Shown: in pieces, positions 53,201 to 60,074 of the stretch
Position numbering within the stretch: position 1 is the first letter of the stretch
Layout of the letters: each line of letters starts with the position of its first letter
Translations under genes and position numbers: made by a program
Notes under the pieces: model-generated
Seen by the model: only the letters and a program-made list of their open reading frames with translations
What the model was told of the DNA's origin: nothing
Databases searched by the model: none
Assembly (NCBI GenBank): GCA_963808545.1
Contig: CAWEGB010000008.1
Location: forward strand, 62,001 to 126,000
Length of the DNA stretch: 64,000 bases
DNA from: JACVRW01 sp963808545
Lineage (GTDB): Bacteria > Actinomycetota > Thermoleophilia > Solirubrobacterales > Thermoleophilaceae
Direction of reading: 5' to 3'

Positions 53201-53235
53201 AACCGCTGGGGAACCGTTTAAACCGCCGGGGAACG
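53201..53235 (+). repeat. short direct repeat next to copy A
   Basis: AACCGCTGGGGAACC (53201-53215) and AACCGCCGGGGAACG (53221-53235), with GTTTA between and a 20-bp period. Position just inside the islet suggests recombinase or regulator arms. Confidence 0.35.
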
Positions 53236-53394
53236 GGTGCCGACTGTGGCGCGACTGTGGCGCACCCCGCCCGCTGAGTACCGACGCCGGGAACCCCCGC
53301 CGGGCTCGGAACGCTGCAACCTGCCCACATCCGGGCCGTTTGTCAGGGCACGCCTGGGCGGGTGCCAGGGCGTTACGCACTGGCTTCTTTCCGC

Positions 53395-53584
53395 TGAGCG
53401 TTCGCTCGCGGCCGTCCGGCCAGATGTGGTAGCCCCAGCCCTTGCGGTCGTCCTCGTTCGGGTTGAACAACCGCAGTTCCAGGCTCGGTCCGTCCTCGCC
53501 CTCGGGGACCTCGACCGTGTGATCGCCGCTGAAATAGTGATCCGGCGGCGTCGGCTGCCGGGGCCGTTCTCGCTTAGCGTGGGC
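53395..53584 (-). pseudogene. gene remnant, family unknown
   Basis: The frame reads DHYFSGDHTVEVPEGEDGPSLE then LRLFNPNEDDRKGWGYHIWPDGRE, a protein-like composition unlike the surrounding frames. It opens right after a stop (53585-53587) with no start codon, so the N-terminus is lost. The downstream part soon turns into low-quality sequence. I do not recognise the family. It is the only coding trace in the 53155-53633 gap. Confidence 0.3.
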
Positions 53585-53619
53585 CTAACGCGGTACTGGA
53601 CGCGGCCCTGCGAGCGGCG

Positions 53620-53625
53620 GATACT
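53620..53625 (+). promoter_or_regulatory. leaderless-type -10 box
   Basis: GATACT, 8 nt before the ATG at 53634. The string GATACTGGGCG is shared with the box before the gene at 54927. Confidence 0.45.
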
Positions 53626-53633
53626 GGGCGCGG

Positions 53634-54041
53634 ATGTCGCAGGAGAACGTGGAGATCGTGCGGCGTGTGTCGGACGCCTACAACCGCCGCGACGTGGGAG
53701 CGATGCTCGACGAACTCCACCCCGAGGTCGAGTGGCACCCCCGTTTGCAGCTTCAGCTCGGCGGGGAAGCCACCGTGTATCGGGGGCACCAGGGCGTCCA
53801 CAGGGGAATCCGAGAGCTGGAAGAAGCTTTCTCTGAAATTCAGGCAGAGCAATCAGAGTTCCGGGACTTTGGCGAGCGAGTCGTCGCCATCGGTCACCTC
53901 CGGGGACGCGGCAAGGAGAGCGGCGCTATAACCGAATCGCCACTCGCTTGGATCGTGGAGTTCAAGAGTGGCAAGGTGATTCGGGTCCGCGAGTATCTCG
54001 ATCCTGAGGAAGCCCTCGAAGCCGCCGGGCTGCGGGACTAG
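53634..54041 (+). CDS. SnoaL-like/NTF2-fold protein
   Basis: 135 residues: MSQENVEIVRRVSDAYNRRDVGAMLDELHPEVEW is the typical N-terminal helix pair, followed by YRGHQGVHRGIRELEE and a last strand WIVEFKSGKVIRVREYLDPEEALEAAGL. Small ligand-binding or enzyme-like fold, role unknown. It lies inside the islet bounded by repeats A and B. It shares its end pattern and start region with the second such gene at 54927, but the proteins are not near-copies. Confidence 0.8.
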   Translation: MSQENVEIVRRVSDAYNRRDVGAMLDELHPEVEWHPRLQLQLGGEATVYRGHQGVHRGIRELEEAFSEIQAEQSEFRDFGERVVAIGHLRGRGKESGAITESPLAWIVEFKSGKVIRVREYLDPEEALEAAGLRD

Positions 54042-54144
54042 CGCGATCACTTCCGTTCGCCTCGCGGAGGGGTTGCGCCCTCGCCTCCCCAGACCGTAGG
54101 CTTGCGCATGGCCCACAAGCACACCCGACCCAAGGAGTGCATTC

Positions 54145-54387
54145 ATGACTCGCTCCAAGCTGGTCGCCGCCCTCGCTGCAGCGGGAATCGCCGTAACCGC
54201 CGGGGCGTCGAGCGCGACGGCGTACAACCCCGACAACCCCAACACCCCGCAGGTCGCGATAGACAACTGCTCTGCGACCGTTGACAGGCAGTCCGTCAAT
54301 GGGGTCTCGGCAGGTGGCGGGCCCAAAGCCGGGGTGCCCGCGCCGACGAACTGCGACAAGTTCTTTGGCGCCCCAGGAAAGCCCTAG
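54145..54387 (+). CDS. small secreted protein with two cysteines
   Basis: 80 residues. Signal peptide (about 1-26: SKLVAALAAAGIAVTAGASSATA) and a short mature part of ~54 residues rich in Asn, Pro and Gly (YNPDNPNTPQ, NGVSAGGGPKAGVPAPTNCDKFFG), with Cys in VAIDNCSATV and APTNCDKF that could pair. AAGGAG is 8 nt before the ATG, a true Shine-Dalgarno sequence, unlike most neighbours. No family recognised. Confidence 0.65.
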   Translation: MTRSKLVAALAAAGIAVTAGASSATAYNPDNPNTPQVAIDNCSATVDRQSVNGVSAGGGPKAGVPAPTNCDKFFGAPGKP

Positions 54388-54408
54388 TCGCCTTCTTCAG
54401 GCCGAAGC

Positions 54409-54624
54409 CGCGAACTGGACAGGCTGCGCGGTCCGGTCGGTAGAGCCTCGTTCTTGCGCACGCTGCTTCGTCGTGCCGCCGTCGAGGCGGAGAACGGCGA
54501 CCGTGACGACGCGCTCGCCTCGTTGGGGGTGCTGGCCGAGCACGACGATCAGGTAGGACGGGTGCAGCGCGAGATCGAGATGATGGACCGGCTGGAACGG
54601 CTGCGCCTGCTCGCCGGGGACTAG
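54409..54624 (+). pseudogene. ribbon-helix-helix-like protein, N-terminus missing
   Basis: The frame RELDRLRGPVGRASFLRTLLRRAAVEAENGDRDDALASLGVLAEHDDQ then IEMMDRLERLRLLAGD reads as an RHH DNA-binding start (LDxLRG..xRAxFLRxLLRRA) with a helical tail, as in small antitoxin-type regulators. The first beta-strand and a start codon are absent; upstream the frame reaches the stop of the secreted gene. It is probably a 5'-deleted gene. Confidence 0.45.
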
Positions 54625-54911
54625 TCGACCGCGCCGTTCAGCGACACCGCTAGGAGCTTCGTGGCGTGCGCCTTCGTGTTCGGGTCGAAGCGCGCTTCGG
54701 CTGTCGGGGCGGGTAGCTCGGAGGCGAGTCAGATCAGGCCCGACGCCATGTCGATCAAGGTTCTGCCGGTAGGCGACCCGCGCTGGGGATCGTCAGACGG
54801 CGGCCATCACGAGCGCTCGGCGCGTCTCTGGTCTCCGGTGGTGGGGACGGCCCGCCGTTCGGCGGCGGCTCTCGTTCTGAGGCACGCCTAGACCGCGACG
54901 CCTCCGGGGCA
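54625..54911. other. stretch without a convincing gene
   Basis: Open frames exist, but none has a start with support or recognisable motifs. On minus, the end FDPNTKAHATKLLAVSLNGAVD (stop at 54622-54625 region) might be another short gene tail. Confidence 0.35.
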
Positions 54912-54917
54912 GATACT
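54912..54917 (+). promoter_or_regulatory. leaderless-type -10 box
   Basis: GATACT, 9 nt before the ATG at 54927. Confidence 0.45.
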
Positions 54918-54926
54918 GGGCGGGCG

Positions 54927-55322
54927 ATGGCGCACGAGACCGTGGAGTTGACTCAGCAGGCCTTCGACGCCTTCAACCGACGCGACATGGGTGCGTTTCT
55001 GGCGCTCATGGACGCGGACGTAGAGGCCGAGTCGCGGCTAGTGGCGATGGAGGGCGGCTATCACGGCCACGACGGAATCCGCCACTGGTGGCGGAGCCTG
55101 CTCGGCGCGTTCCCGGACTACACGCTCGAAACGGTCGAGGTGCGCGAGGTTGGGAAGCTGACGCTCGCAACGCTGCGTAGTCGTGGCCACGGCGCGGACA
55201 GCGACACCCCGTTCTTGGACACGATCTGGGTCGTGACCGACTGGCGTGACATGAAAGTCATGCGATGGCGCGTCTTTTCAACGGAGACCGATGCCCTCGA
55301 AGCCGTGGGGCTGTCGCAGTAG
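54927..55322 (+). CDS. SnoaL-like/NTF2-fold protein
   Basis: 131 residues: MAHETVELTQQAFDAFNRRDMGAFLALMDADVEAES, YHGHDGIRHWWRSLLGAFPDYTLE, and an end WVVTDWRDMKVMRWRVFSTETDALEAVGL. The fold is the same cone-shaped NTF2 type as the protein at 53634, with a similar first 20 residues and the same upstream string. Ligand and role are unknown. It lies in the same islet. Confidence 0.8.
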   Translation: MAHETVELTQQAFDAFNRRDMGAFLALMDADVEAESRLVAMEGGYHGHDGIRHWWRSLLGAFPDYTLETVEVREVGKLTLATLRSRGHGADSDTPFLDTIWVVTDWRDMKVMRWRVFSTETDALEAVGLSQ

Positions 55323-55563
55323 TTCCGCGCGGGCGCCGGTCGAAGCGGGCGCCGCCACGAGCGCGAGCGTAACGCCGGGACGGGCGGGCCCGGTCGCGCG
55401 CCCTCATGCTCGAGGTGCTCGGCGTGTCGGACGAGCCGTCCACCAAGGCCGTCGAGCCCAAGGCCGCCGGGCCAGTCCAGATCGCGAGCTTCGAGTGCTA
55501 GCGACGACGGAGCTACTCCCGCTTCCTCGCCGCTTCGAGAGCCGCGCGATGGCCGAGGCCGGG

Positions 55564-56226
55564 CTACGTCCCGCCGGGTGGGTTCTTGCCTCCGGTCGCG
55601 ACGAAGCTGACGCAGTCACCCTGGTTCTGGAAGCCGGGGAAGTTCCGCCAGCCGCCGTTCCTGCACTGCTCCTTCGAGGTCGGACCCGAGGGGAGCACGA
55701 CGGACTGGCTCTGGATGAACTGGGTGGAGGCACCGAACTGCGTCAGCAGAAGCTCGTACGAGAAGCGGCCGTCGACGCTGTGCTCGCTGATCGTCGAGAG
55801 GGCCACGGAGAAGCTGAGGACATTGCCGTCCAGCCGGTACGGCACCTCGCCGCGGATCGGCCCCCAACCGCCCGCGGCCGGGTCGGGGTCGGACGGGACC
55901 GCGTCCCTGATACGCAGGACGCCCGGCACGATGTGGATCTCGTCGCCGCGGATGATCGAGTCGTAGTAGCCCGGATAGGGCAGGCTGAGGTCGCCGAGGA
56001 TGTAGTACTGGAAAGAGTCGGCCTGGCGACCGAATTCGTCGACCGTCAGGAAGTCCGGTGCCCGGTTGAAGGTCAGGGTGAAGTTCACCTGCCCCGCCAC
56101 CGGATCGAACACGGCCGATTCCGAGAGCACGGTCAACCCGCCGGGCTCCTGCGCGGACGCGCCAGCCACGCCGATTGCCATTGCGGCCACGACACAGCAC
56201 AGGGTTGTCGCGAGTCTCCTCTTCAC
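55564..56226 (-). CDS. secreted protein with C-terminal GGW...NQGDCVSF motif, copy 3
   Basis: 220 residues from a GTG with GGGAG upstream. Signal peptide about residues 1-26 (ending GASAQE), then a ~155-residue beta-rich domain (VFDPVAGQVNFTLTFNRAP, YYDSIIRGDEIHIVPG, GRFSYELLLTQFG), and the shared tail SKEQCRNGGWRNF, NQGDCVSFVATGGKNPPGGT. The middle domain is unrelated to those of copies 1 and 2. The same tail on three different bodies suggests a portable secretion, anchoring or binding module. It is in the islet between repeats A and B. Confidence 0.8.
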   Translation of the reverse strand: MKRRLATTLCCVVAAMAIGVAGASAQEPGGLTVLSESAVFDPVAGQVNFTLTFNRAPDFLTVDEFGRQADSFQYYILGDLSLPYPGYYDSIIRGDEIHIVPGVLRIRDAVPSDPDPAAGGWGPIRGEVPYRLDGNVLSFSVALSTISEHSVDGRFSYELLLTQFGASTQFIQSQSVVLPSGPTSKEQCRNGGWRNFPGFQNQGDCVSFVATGGKNPPGGT

Positions 56227-56251
56227 GGGCTCCCTTCGAGCTCGAAGGTAC

Positions 56252-56266
56252 GCGTGGCTTACACCC
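56252..56266 (-). promoter_or_regulatory. conserved upstream element of secreted gene copy 3
   Basis: GCGTGGCTTACACCC (plus reading), the core of the element found upstream of copies 1 and 2, here 26-40 nt before the GTG. Confidence 0.4.
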
Positions 56267-56429
56267 AGCCGCCCGTCGAGTCAAGCACTCGAGGAATGGG
56301 GAGGGTTTACCCGGGCAATCGCTACGTCGCTCGGTCCTGCGTCGGTGTAGGTCGAGCCTGCACGCCGTCGACTGCACCGCGAACTGCACCGCACTCAACG
56401 CAAAGCCGCTCGTGGTGCGCCATCGGCGC

Positions 56430-56445
56430 GATGCATTACATCTAG
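56430..56445 (+). repeat. direct repeat copy B
   Basis: GATGCATTACATCTAG: equals the end of an rrf2-like gene (encodes MHYI, stop) without the gene before it. Confidence 0.6.
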
Positions 56446-56493
56446 ATCAGAGGGTGTGAGACAGCAACGTCTTGGGTATAGACATGACTGTCC

Positions 56494-56778
56494 ATGGATG
56501 ACGCTGCGGTTATCAGTGCCCCCAAGCGAAAGACCACGCCAATGAGCGATGACCACCCGGCGCCCAGCCACTACGACTCGTTGAACGGGCACACCGACCC
56601 GATCATCCAGCACGCGGCTTACGGGCTACGAGTATGGGCGCAGTTGAAGCAGATCGAGCCTCATGAGAGAGCCTTCCACGCCGTGGCGGAACTCAAGGAA
56701 GAGGATCTGCGGGCCGTGGTCACCCATCACCTGTTCGCGTGGCACCAGAGAGGTTCGACAAGCCGAGAAGCGGGCTAG
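56494..56778 (+). CDS. hypothetical protein (94 aa)
   Basis: Soluble, His- and Glu-rich: YDSLNGHTDPIIQHAAYGLRVWAQLKQIEPHERAF and AVAELKEEDLRAVVTHHLFAWHQ, which look like two helices. The start could be the ATG at 56542 (MSDDHPAPSHYD). A TATAGA box lies 11 nt before 56494. No family recognised. It sits between repeats B and C. Confidence 0.45.
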   Translation: MDDAAVISAPKRKTTPMSDDHPAPSHYDSLNGHTDPIIQHAAYGLRVWAQLKQIEPHERAFHAVAELKEEDLRAVVTHHLFAWHQRGSTSREAG

Positions 56779-56779
56779 C

Positions 56780-56935
56780 CGGCGGGTCGTTCCCGTGGGA
56801 GTCCTTCTCGCCGATCGAGCCGCCCTCGGCGTGAACGACGAGATCCCGCGGTCTGCTCGTCTGCCAGGTGCCCCCGGTAAATGCGTTATTCCCGCGTGTC
56901 GTGGGTGGTCTGCCCAAGGGCGTCTGCAGCGAACC
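56780..56935 (-). pseudogene. DUF2188 remnant with stop codon and frameshifts
   Basis: One frame reads GQTTHDTRE, stop, RIYRGHLADEQTAGS, and another DLVVHAEGGSIGEKDSHGNDPPAS. Together they align with HDTQDEAIKHGRQLAEEQGSELVIHGEDGRIREKDSHGNDP of the intact gene at 2181-2393. There is an in-frame stop, a frame change near the middle, and a ~10-base loss just before the old stop. A clear dead copy. Confidence 0.7.
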
Positions 56936-56960
56936 TCATATATCGGCCGGAGCTCGACAA

Positions 56961-56976
56961 GATGCACTACATCTAG
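56961..56976 (+). repeat. direct repeat copy C
   Basis: GATGCACTACATCTAG, 4 nt beyond the 3' end of the DUF892 gene (which comes from the other side). Marks the right end of the accessory region. Confidence 0.6.
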
Positions 56977-56980
56977 CCGT

Positions 56981-57871
56981 CTACTTCTTGGCGCGGCTGC
57001 GGCTTGTCTTCGCCTTGCTCGAGCTGGATTTCGTCTTGGCCGAGCTCGACTTGCTTCGGCTGGAGCTGGCTTTGCTGCCACTGGAGCTGGCTTTGCTGCC
57101 GCTGGAGCTGGCTTTGCTGCCGCTGGACCTCGACTTGCTGCCGCTGGAGCTGGCTTTGCTGCCGCTGGAGCTCGACCTGCTGCCGCTGGACCTCGACTTG
57201 CTGCCGCTGGAGCTGGCTTTGCTGCCGCTGGAGCTCGACTTGCTGCCGCTGGAGGCCCTCGAGCGCTTCGGCTTCGAGTCCGCGGCGGTGCGACGGGTCG
57301 CGGGGCCGTCGATCTCTGACACCGGGATCTCGTCGTGGACAACGTCCGCTGAGAGCTCGGGCAGGAGGCCCACCAGGAACTCCTGCATCCGTTCCTCCTG
57401 ACGGAGGATGTCGCGGGCCAGCTTGGCGGTCTGCTTGTCGCCGACCGCGGTGGCGACCGATTCGATCACCGTGTAGGTGGCGATCTCGTGGGCCTCCTCC
57501 TGATACTGGGTGCGGGCGTTCCGGAGCATCTTCTCCTGCTCGCCCGACCCTCGAACGGTATGCAGCGGGCCCTGGGCGGCGGCCTTTGCTCTGCCGACCG
57601 CGTCGGCGACGCTTTCCGCGGCCTTGTGGAGACCGTCGGGCCCCGGCATCGAGACCGTCTCGGGAGAGCCCCCGAGCTGCTTGATCCGCTTCGAGACCTG
57701 GCTGGCGTGCGACTTGGTCTCCTTGAGATGGTCCTTCAGTCGCTTGGCGTAGTCCTTCCGAGTCGTCATCTCGACGTGACCGGCGAGCGCCGTCTCGAGC
57801 TGCTTCTCCTTCGTGTACGCCTCATTGAGCAACTCGATCAACTTGGCGTCGCGCGTCGTCGTCTCACTCAT
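56981..57871 (-). CDS. DUF892 ferritin-like protein with a long basic Ser/Lys tail
   Basis: 296 residues. Residues ~1-170 are the DUF892 (YciE/YciF) four-helix bundle: LIELLNEAYTKEKQLETAL, HLKETKSHASQVSKRIKQLGG, and QEEAHEIATYTVIESVATAVGDKQTAKLARDIL. After a short acidic linker, residues ~205-296 are made of 7-residue units of the type GSKASSS/GSKSRSS, then KTKSSSSKAKTSRSRAKK. The tail is like the C-terminal arms of histone H1 or actinobacterial HU and could bind DNA. It is encoded by 21-bp tandem repeats. DUF892 proteins respond to stress in enterobacteria; a Dps-like DNA-protecting role is an inference. Confidence 0.85.
   Translation of the reverse strand: MSETTTRDAKLIELLNEAYTKEKQLETALAGHVEMTTRKDYAKRLKDHLKETKSHASQVSKRIKQLGGSPETVSMPGPDGLHKAAESVADAVGRAKAAAQGPLHTVRGSGEQEKMLRNARTQYQEEAHEIATYTVIESVATAVGDKQTAKLARDILRQEERMQEFLVGLLPELSADVVHDEIPVSEIDGPATRRTAADSKPKRSRASSGSKSSSSGSKASSSGSKSRSSGSRSSSSGSKASSSGSKSRSSGSKASSSGSKASSSGSKASSSRSKSSSAKTKSSSSKAKTSRSRAKK
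57060..57248 (-). repeat. nine 21-bp tandem repeats in the DUF892 tail
   Basis: Units of CTGGAGCTGGCTTTGCTGCC plus G/A (plus reading), four distinct variants, in frame. Each encodes seven residues; gains or losses of units keep the frame, so tail length is likely to vary between strains. Confidence 0.8.
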
Positions 57872-58023
57872 GGTGTCGGTCCTCTCCGTAGGAGCGCGGT
57901 GGCTGCTGCTTTACCCAGCACGGCCAGTTATTGAAGATCTTCCTGCATACGCGATTAATGCGTCGTCTGTGGGGTAGCCTACCTCTGGTAACGGTTGCCT
58001 CGATCTCGGAGAGTGAAGCCCGG

Positions 58024-58620
58024 ATGGCAAGTAAGTCGGCGTCAAGCGGCGGACAGAGCAAGGGCAGCGGTACATCGCGCTCGAAGCCGGCCGCCAAGTC
58101 GAAGACGGCTGCGAAGGCGAAGACGGCTGCGAAGGCGAAGACGGCTGCCTCAACCCGCAGTCGCAGCAGCGCGCGTTCTCGAAACGGTTCTTCCGGCTCG
58201 GCGAGTACCCCCAAGCGGAGCGATCGGTCGCAGAGCGGGAAGACGACGAGCCGAAGTAGTTCGGCCAAGCGCTCGAGCCCGAGCCGGTCCACGCAAAGTC
58301 AGAGCAGCCAGAACGGCGTGGTCGGCACCGTCAGGGACGTCGCCGGCAAGGCCAAGGGGCCGGCGGTGGCCGTCGGTGCCACGGCCGTGGGCGTGGCCGG
58401 CGGCCTGCTGCTTCGCGGCCGGATGCGCCGCAAGACGGTGCTCGGAATTCCGGTGCCTCGAACGCTGGGCAAGGTGAGCGTTTCCGACATCGACGTGAAG
58501 GACCTCGCCAAGGCGGTGGGCAAGGCCAGCAAGCAGTTCGGCGAGACGAGCAAGAGCGTGTCCAAGGACATCGAGCGGCTCGGCGACCAGGCCGACCGGA
58601 TCGGCAAGATCCTGCGCTGA
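58024..58620 (+). CDS. basic H1-like protein with glycine-rich hydrophobic segment
   Basis: 198 residues. Residues 1-~100: Lys/Ala/Ser/Arg-rich and disordered, including KTAAKAKTAAKAKTAA. Residues ~105-130: GPAVAVGATAVGVAGGLLLRG, a glycine-rich hydrophobic stretch that could span a membrane. After RRKTVLGIPVPR the last ~50 residues are helical (DLAKAVGKASKQFGETSKSVSK, IERLGDQADRIGKIL). A similar but shorter paralogue follows 17 nt later. I do not recognise the family by name. A membrane-linked nucleic-acid binder is one reading. Start set at 58024; an upstream ATG at 57931 adds unlikely sequence. Confidence 0.7.
   Translation: MASKSASSGGQSKGSGTSRSKPAAKSKTAAKAKTAAKAKTAASTRSRSSARSRNGSSGSASTPKRSDRSQSGKTTSRSSSAKRSSPSRSTQSQSSQNGVVGTVRDVAGKAKGPAVAVGATAVGVAGGLLLRGRMRRKTVLGIPVPRTLGKVSVSDIDVKDLAKAVGKASKQFGETSKSVSKDIERLGDQADRIGKILR
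58101..58148 (+). repeat. 18-bp tandem repeat in the basic protein
   Basis: GAAGACGGCTGCGAAGGC, 2.7 copies, encoding the KTAAKA repeat. In frame. Confidence 0.7.
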
Positions 58621-58637
58621 GGGCGGGAAGTGCGGTA

Positions 58638-59096
58638 ATGGCCACCACCAAGACGAGATCGACGCAGTCCTCCAACGGGAGCGCGGCCTCCAGCGCCGTG
58701 GCCAAGGCCAAGGGTGCGGGCGACAGCGTCACAACCGCCGCCAAGCGCGTCAAGACGCCCGTGCTGGCCGCCGGCGCGACCGCGGCCGGCCTGGCCGGCG
58801 GGGCGTTGCTGGGGTCGCGGATGGCCTCACGTCGCAGCGGCCTCACCGGTTTTCTCCGCCCGCAGCGGAGGGTGCTCGGCGTGCCGGTCGGCCGAAAGAG
58901 CGGACTCGAGGTCACGGCCTCTGCGTTGGGCAAGGTGGCCAGGGAGCTCGGCTCGGTCGCCGGCAAGGCCTCGGACACCACCGACGACGTGCGCCAGGTC
59001 CGCGAACAGCTCGACCGGCTGAATCGCCAGTCGCCCGTTGAGGTACTGCTGAGCGGCCTGACCCACCGGCGCGGCGCCCACCGGCGCGAGTCCTAG
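58638..59096 (+). CDS. paralogue of the upstream basic protein
   Basis: 152 residues. A shorter basic start (TTKTRSTQSSNGSAASSAVAKAKG), then the glycine-rich hydrophobic stretch VLAAGATAAGLAGGALLGSRM, the short element RRVLGVPVGRK, and a helical C-terminus (ALGKVARELGSVAGKASDTTDD). The order and key blocks match the protein at 58024, so the two arose by duplication. Likely co-transcribed. Confidence 0.7.
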   Translation: MATTKTRSTQSSNGSAASSAVAKAKGAGDSVTTAAKRVKTPVLAAGATAAGLAGGALLGSRMASRRSGLTGFLRPQRRVLGVPVGRKSGLEVTASALGKVARELGSVAGKASDTTDDVRQVREQLDRLNRQSPVEVLLSGLTHRRGAHRRES

Positions 59097-59114
59097 CCGC
59101 CGCCAGAGGGCCGG

Positions 59115-59120
59115 TACCCT
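59115..59120 (+). promoter_or_regulatory. leaderless-type -10 box for cysK
   Basis: TACCCT, 6 nt before the GTG at 59127. Confidence 0.45.
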
Positions 59121-59126
59121 CGGTCC

Positions 59127-60074
59127 GTGAGCGTTTCCCCGCCGACGCGGGCGATTCCCGACAACCTGGCCGAGCTGTTCGGCAACACGCCGATGGTCCG
59201 GCTCACCCGCGTGGCCCCGGACTGCGGGGCGGAGCTGGTGGCCAAGCTCGAGGCCTACAACCCGGCGGGCAGCGTCAAGGACCGCATCGGCATCGCGATG
59301 ATCGATGCCGCCGAGGCGGAGGGGCGCATCGAGCCGGGACGCAACACGATCGTCGAGTCGACCTCGGGCAACACCGGGATCGCGCTGGCCTTCGTGTGCG
59401 CGGCCAAGGGATACGACCTCGTGCTCACGATGCCCCAGGGCATGAGCCGCGAGCGCGACAACCTGCTCCGCATGTACGGAGCCGAGGTGATGCTGGTGGA
59501 GTCGATGGGCGGCATGAACGAGGCGGTCGACGAGGCACGGCGGATCTGCCGGGAGCGCGGCGACTGCTGGGTGCCCAACCAGTTCGCCAACCCGGCCAAC
59601 CCCGAGGTTCACCGCCGCACCACGGCCGAGGAGATCTGGCGTGACATGGAGGGCCGGATCGACGTGCTCGTTGCCGGCGTGGGCACGGGCGGCACGATCA
59701 CCGGCTGCGGCGAGCGGCTGAAGGAGCGCAACCCGGATCTCCACGTGGTGGCGGTCGAGCCCGCCGCCTCGCCGGTGCTGTCGGGTGGGCCCCCCGGTCC
59801 GCACAAGATCCAGGGCATCGGCTCGGGCTTCGTGCCCGAGGTGCTCAACCGCGACGTGATCGACGAGATCCTGCCGGTGGACGACGAGGACGCGATCGCC
59901 ACGGCCCGTCTCTGCGCCCACCGCGAGGGCGTGCTGGCGGGAATCTCCTGCGGCGCGGCACTGTGGGGAGCGATCGAAGTTGGCTCGCGCCCCGACTGCC
60001 ACGGCAAGCGGATCGTGGTGATCATGCCCGACTCCGGCGAGCGCTACGTGAGCCTGCCCTTCTTCATTCCGTGA
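59127..60074 (+). CDS. cysK: cysteine synthase A (O-acetylserine sulfhydrylase)
   Basis: 315 residues from a GTG. PLP fold-type II: NLAELFGNTPMVRL, catalytic Lys in YNPAGSVKDRIGIAM, ESTSGNTGIALA, the phosphate-binding VGTGGTITGCGE, and a final SGERYVS. It makes cysteine from O-acetylserine and sulfide. It overlaps cysE by 4 nt, so both steps of cysteine synthesis are in one transcript. The end FFIP differs a little from the usual tail. Confidence 0.94.
   Translation: MSVSPPTRAIPDNLAELFGNTPMVRLTRVAPDCGAELVAKLEAYNPAGSVKDRIGIAMIDAAEAEGRIEPGRNTIVESTSGNTGIALAFVCAAKGYDLVLTMPQGMSRERDNLLRMYGAEVMLVESMGGMNEAVDEARRICRERGDCWVPNQFANPANPEVHRRTTAEEIWRDMEGRIDVLVAGVGTGGTITGCGERLKERNPDLHVVAVEPAASPVLSGGPPGPHKIQGIGSGFVPEVLNRDVIDEILPVDDEDAIATARLCAHREGVLAGISCGAALWGAIEVGSRPDCHGKRIVVIMPDSGERYVSLPFFIP

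Noticed and set aside
55291..56445. A 384-residue plus-strand protein ending GAMHYI
   Set aside because: It is the shadow of the secreted gene on minus; only its last codons matter, as repeat copy B.
57040..57260. CRISPR array, because of regular repeats
   Set aside because: The 21-bp units are directly adjacent without spacers and encode the DUF892 tail in frame.
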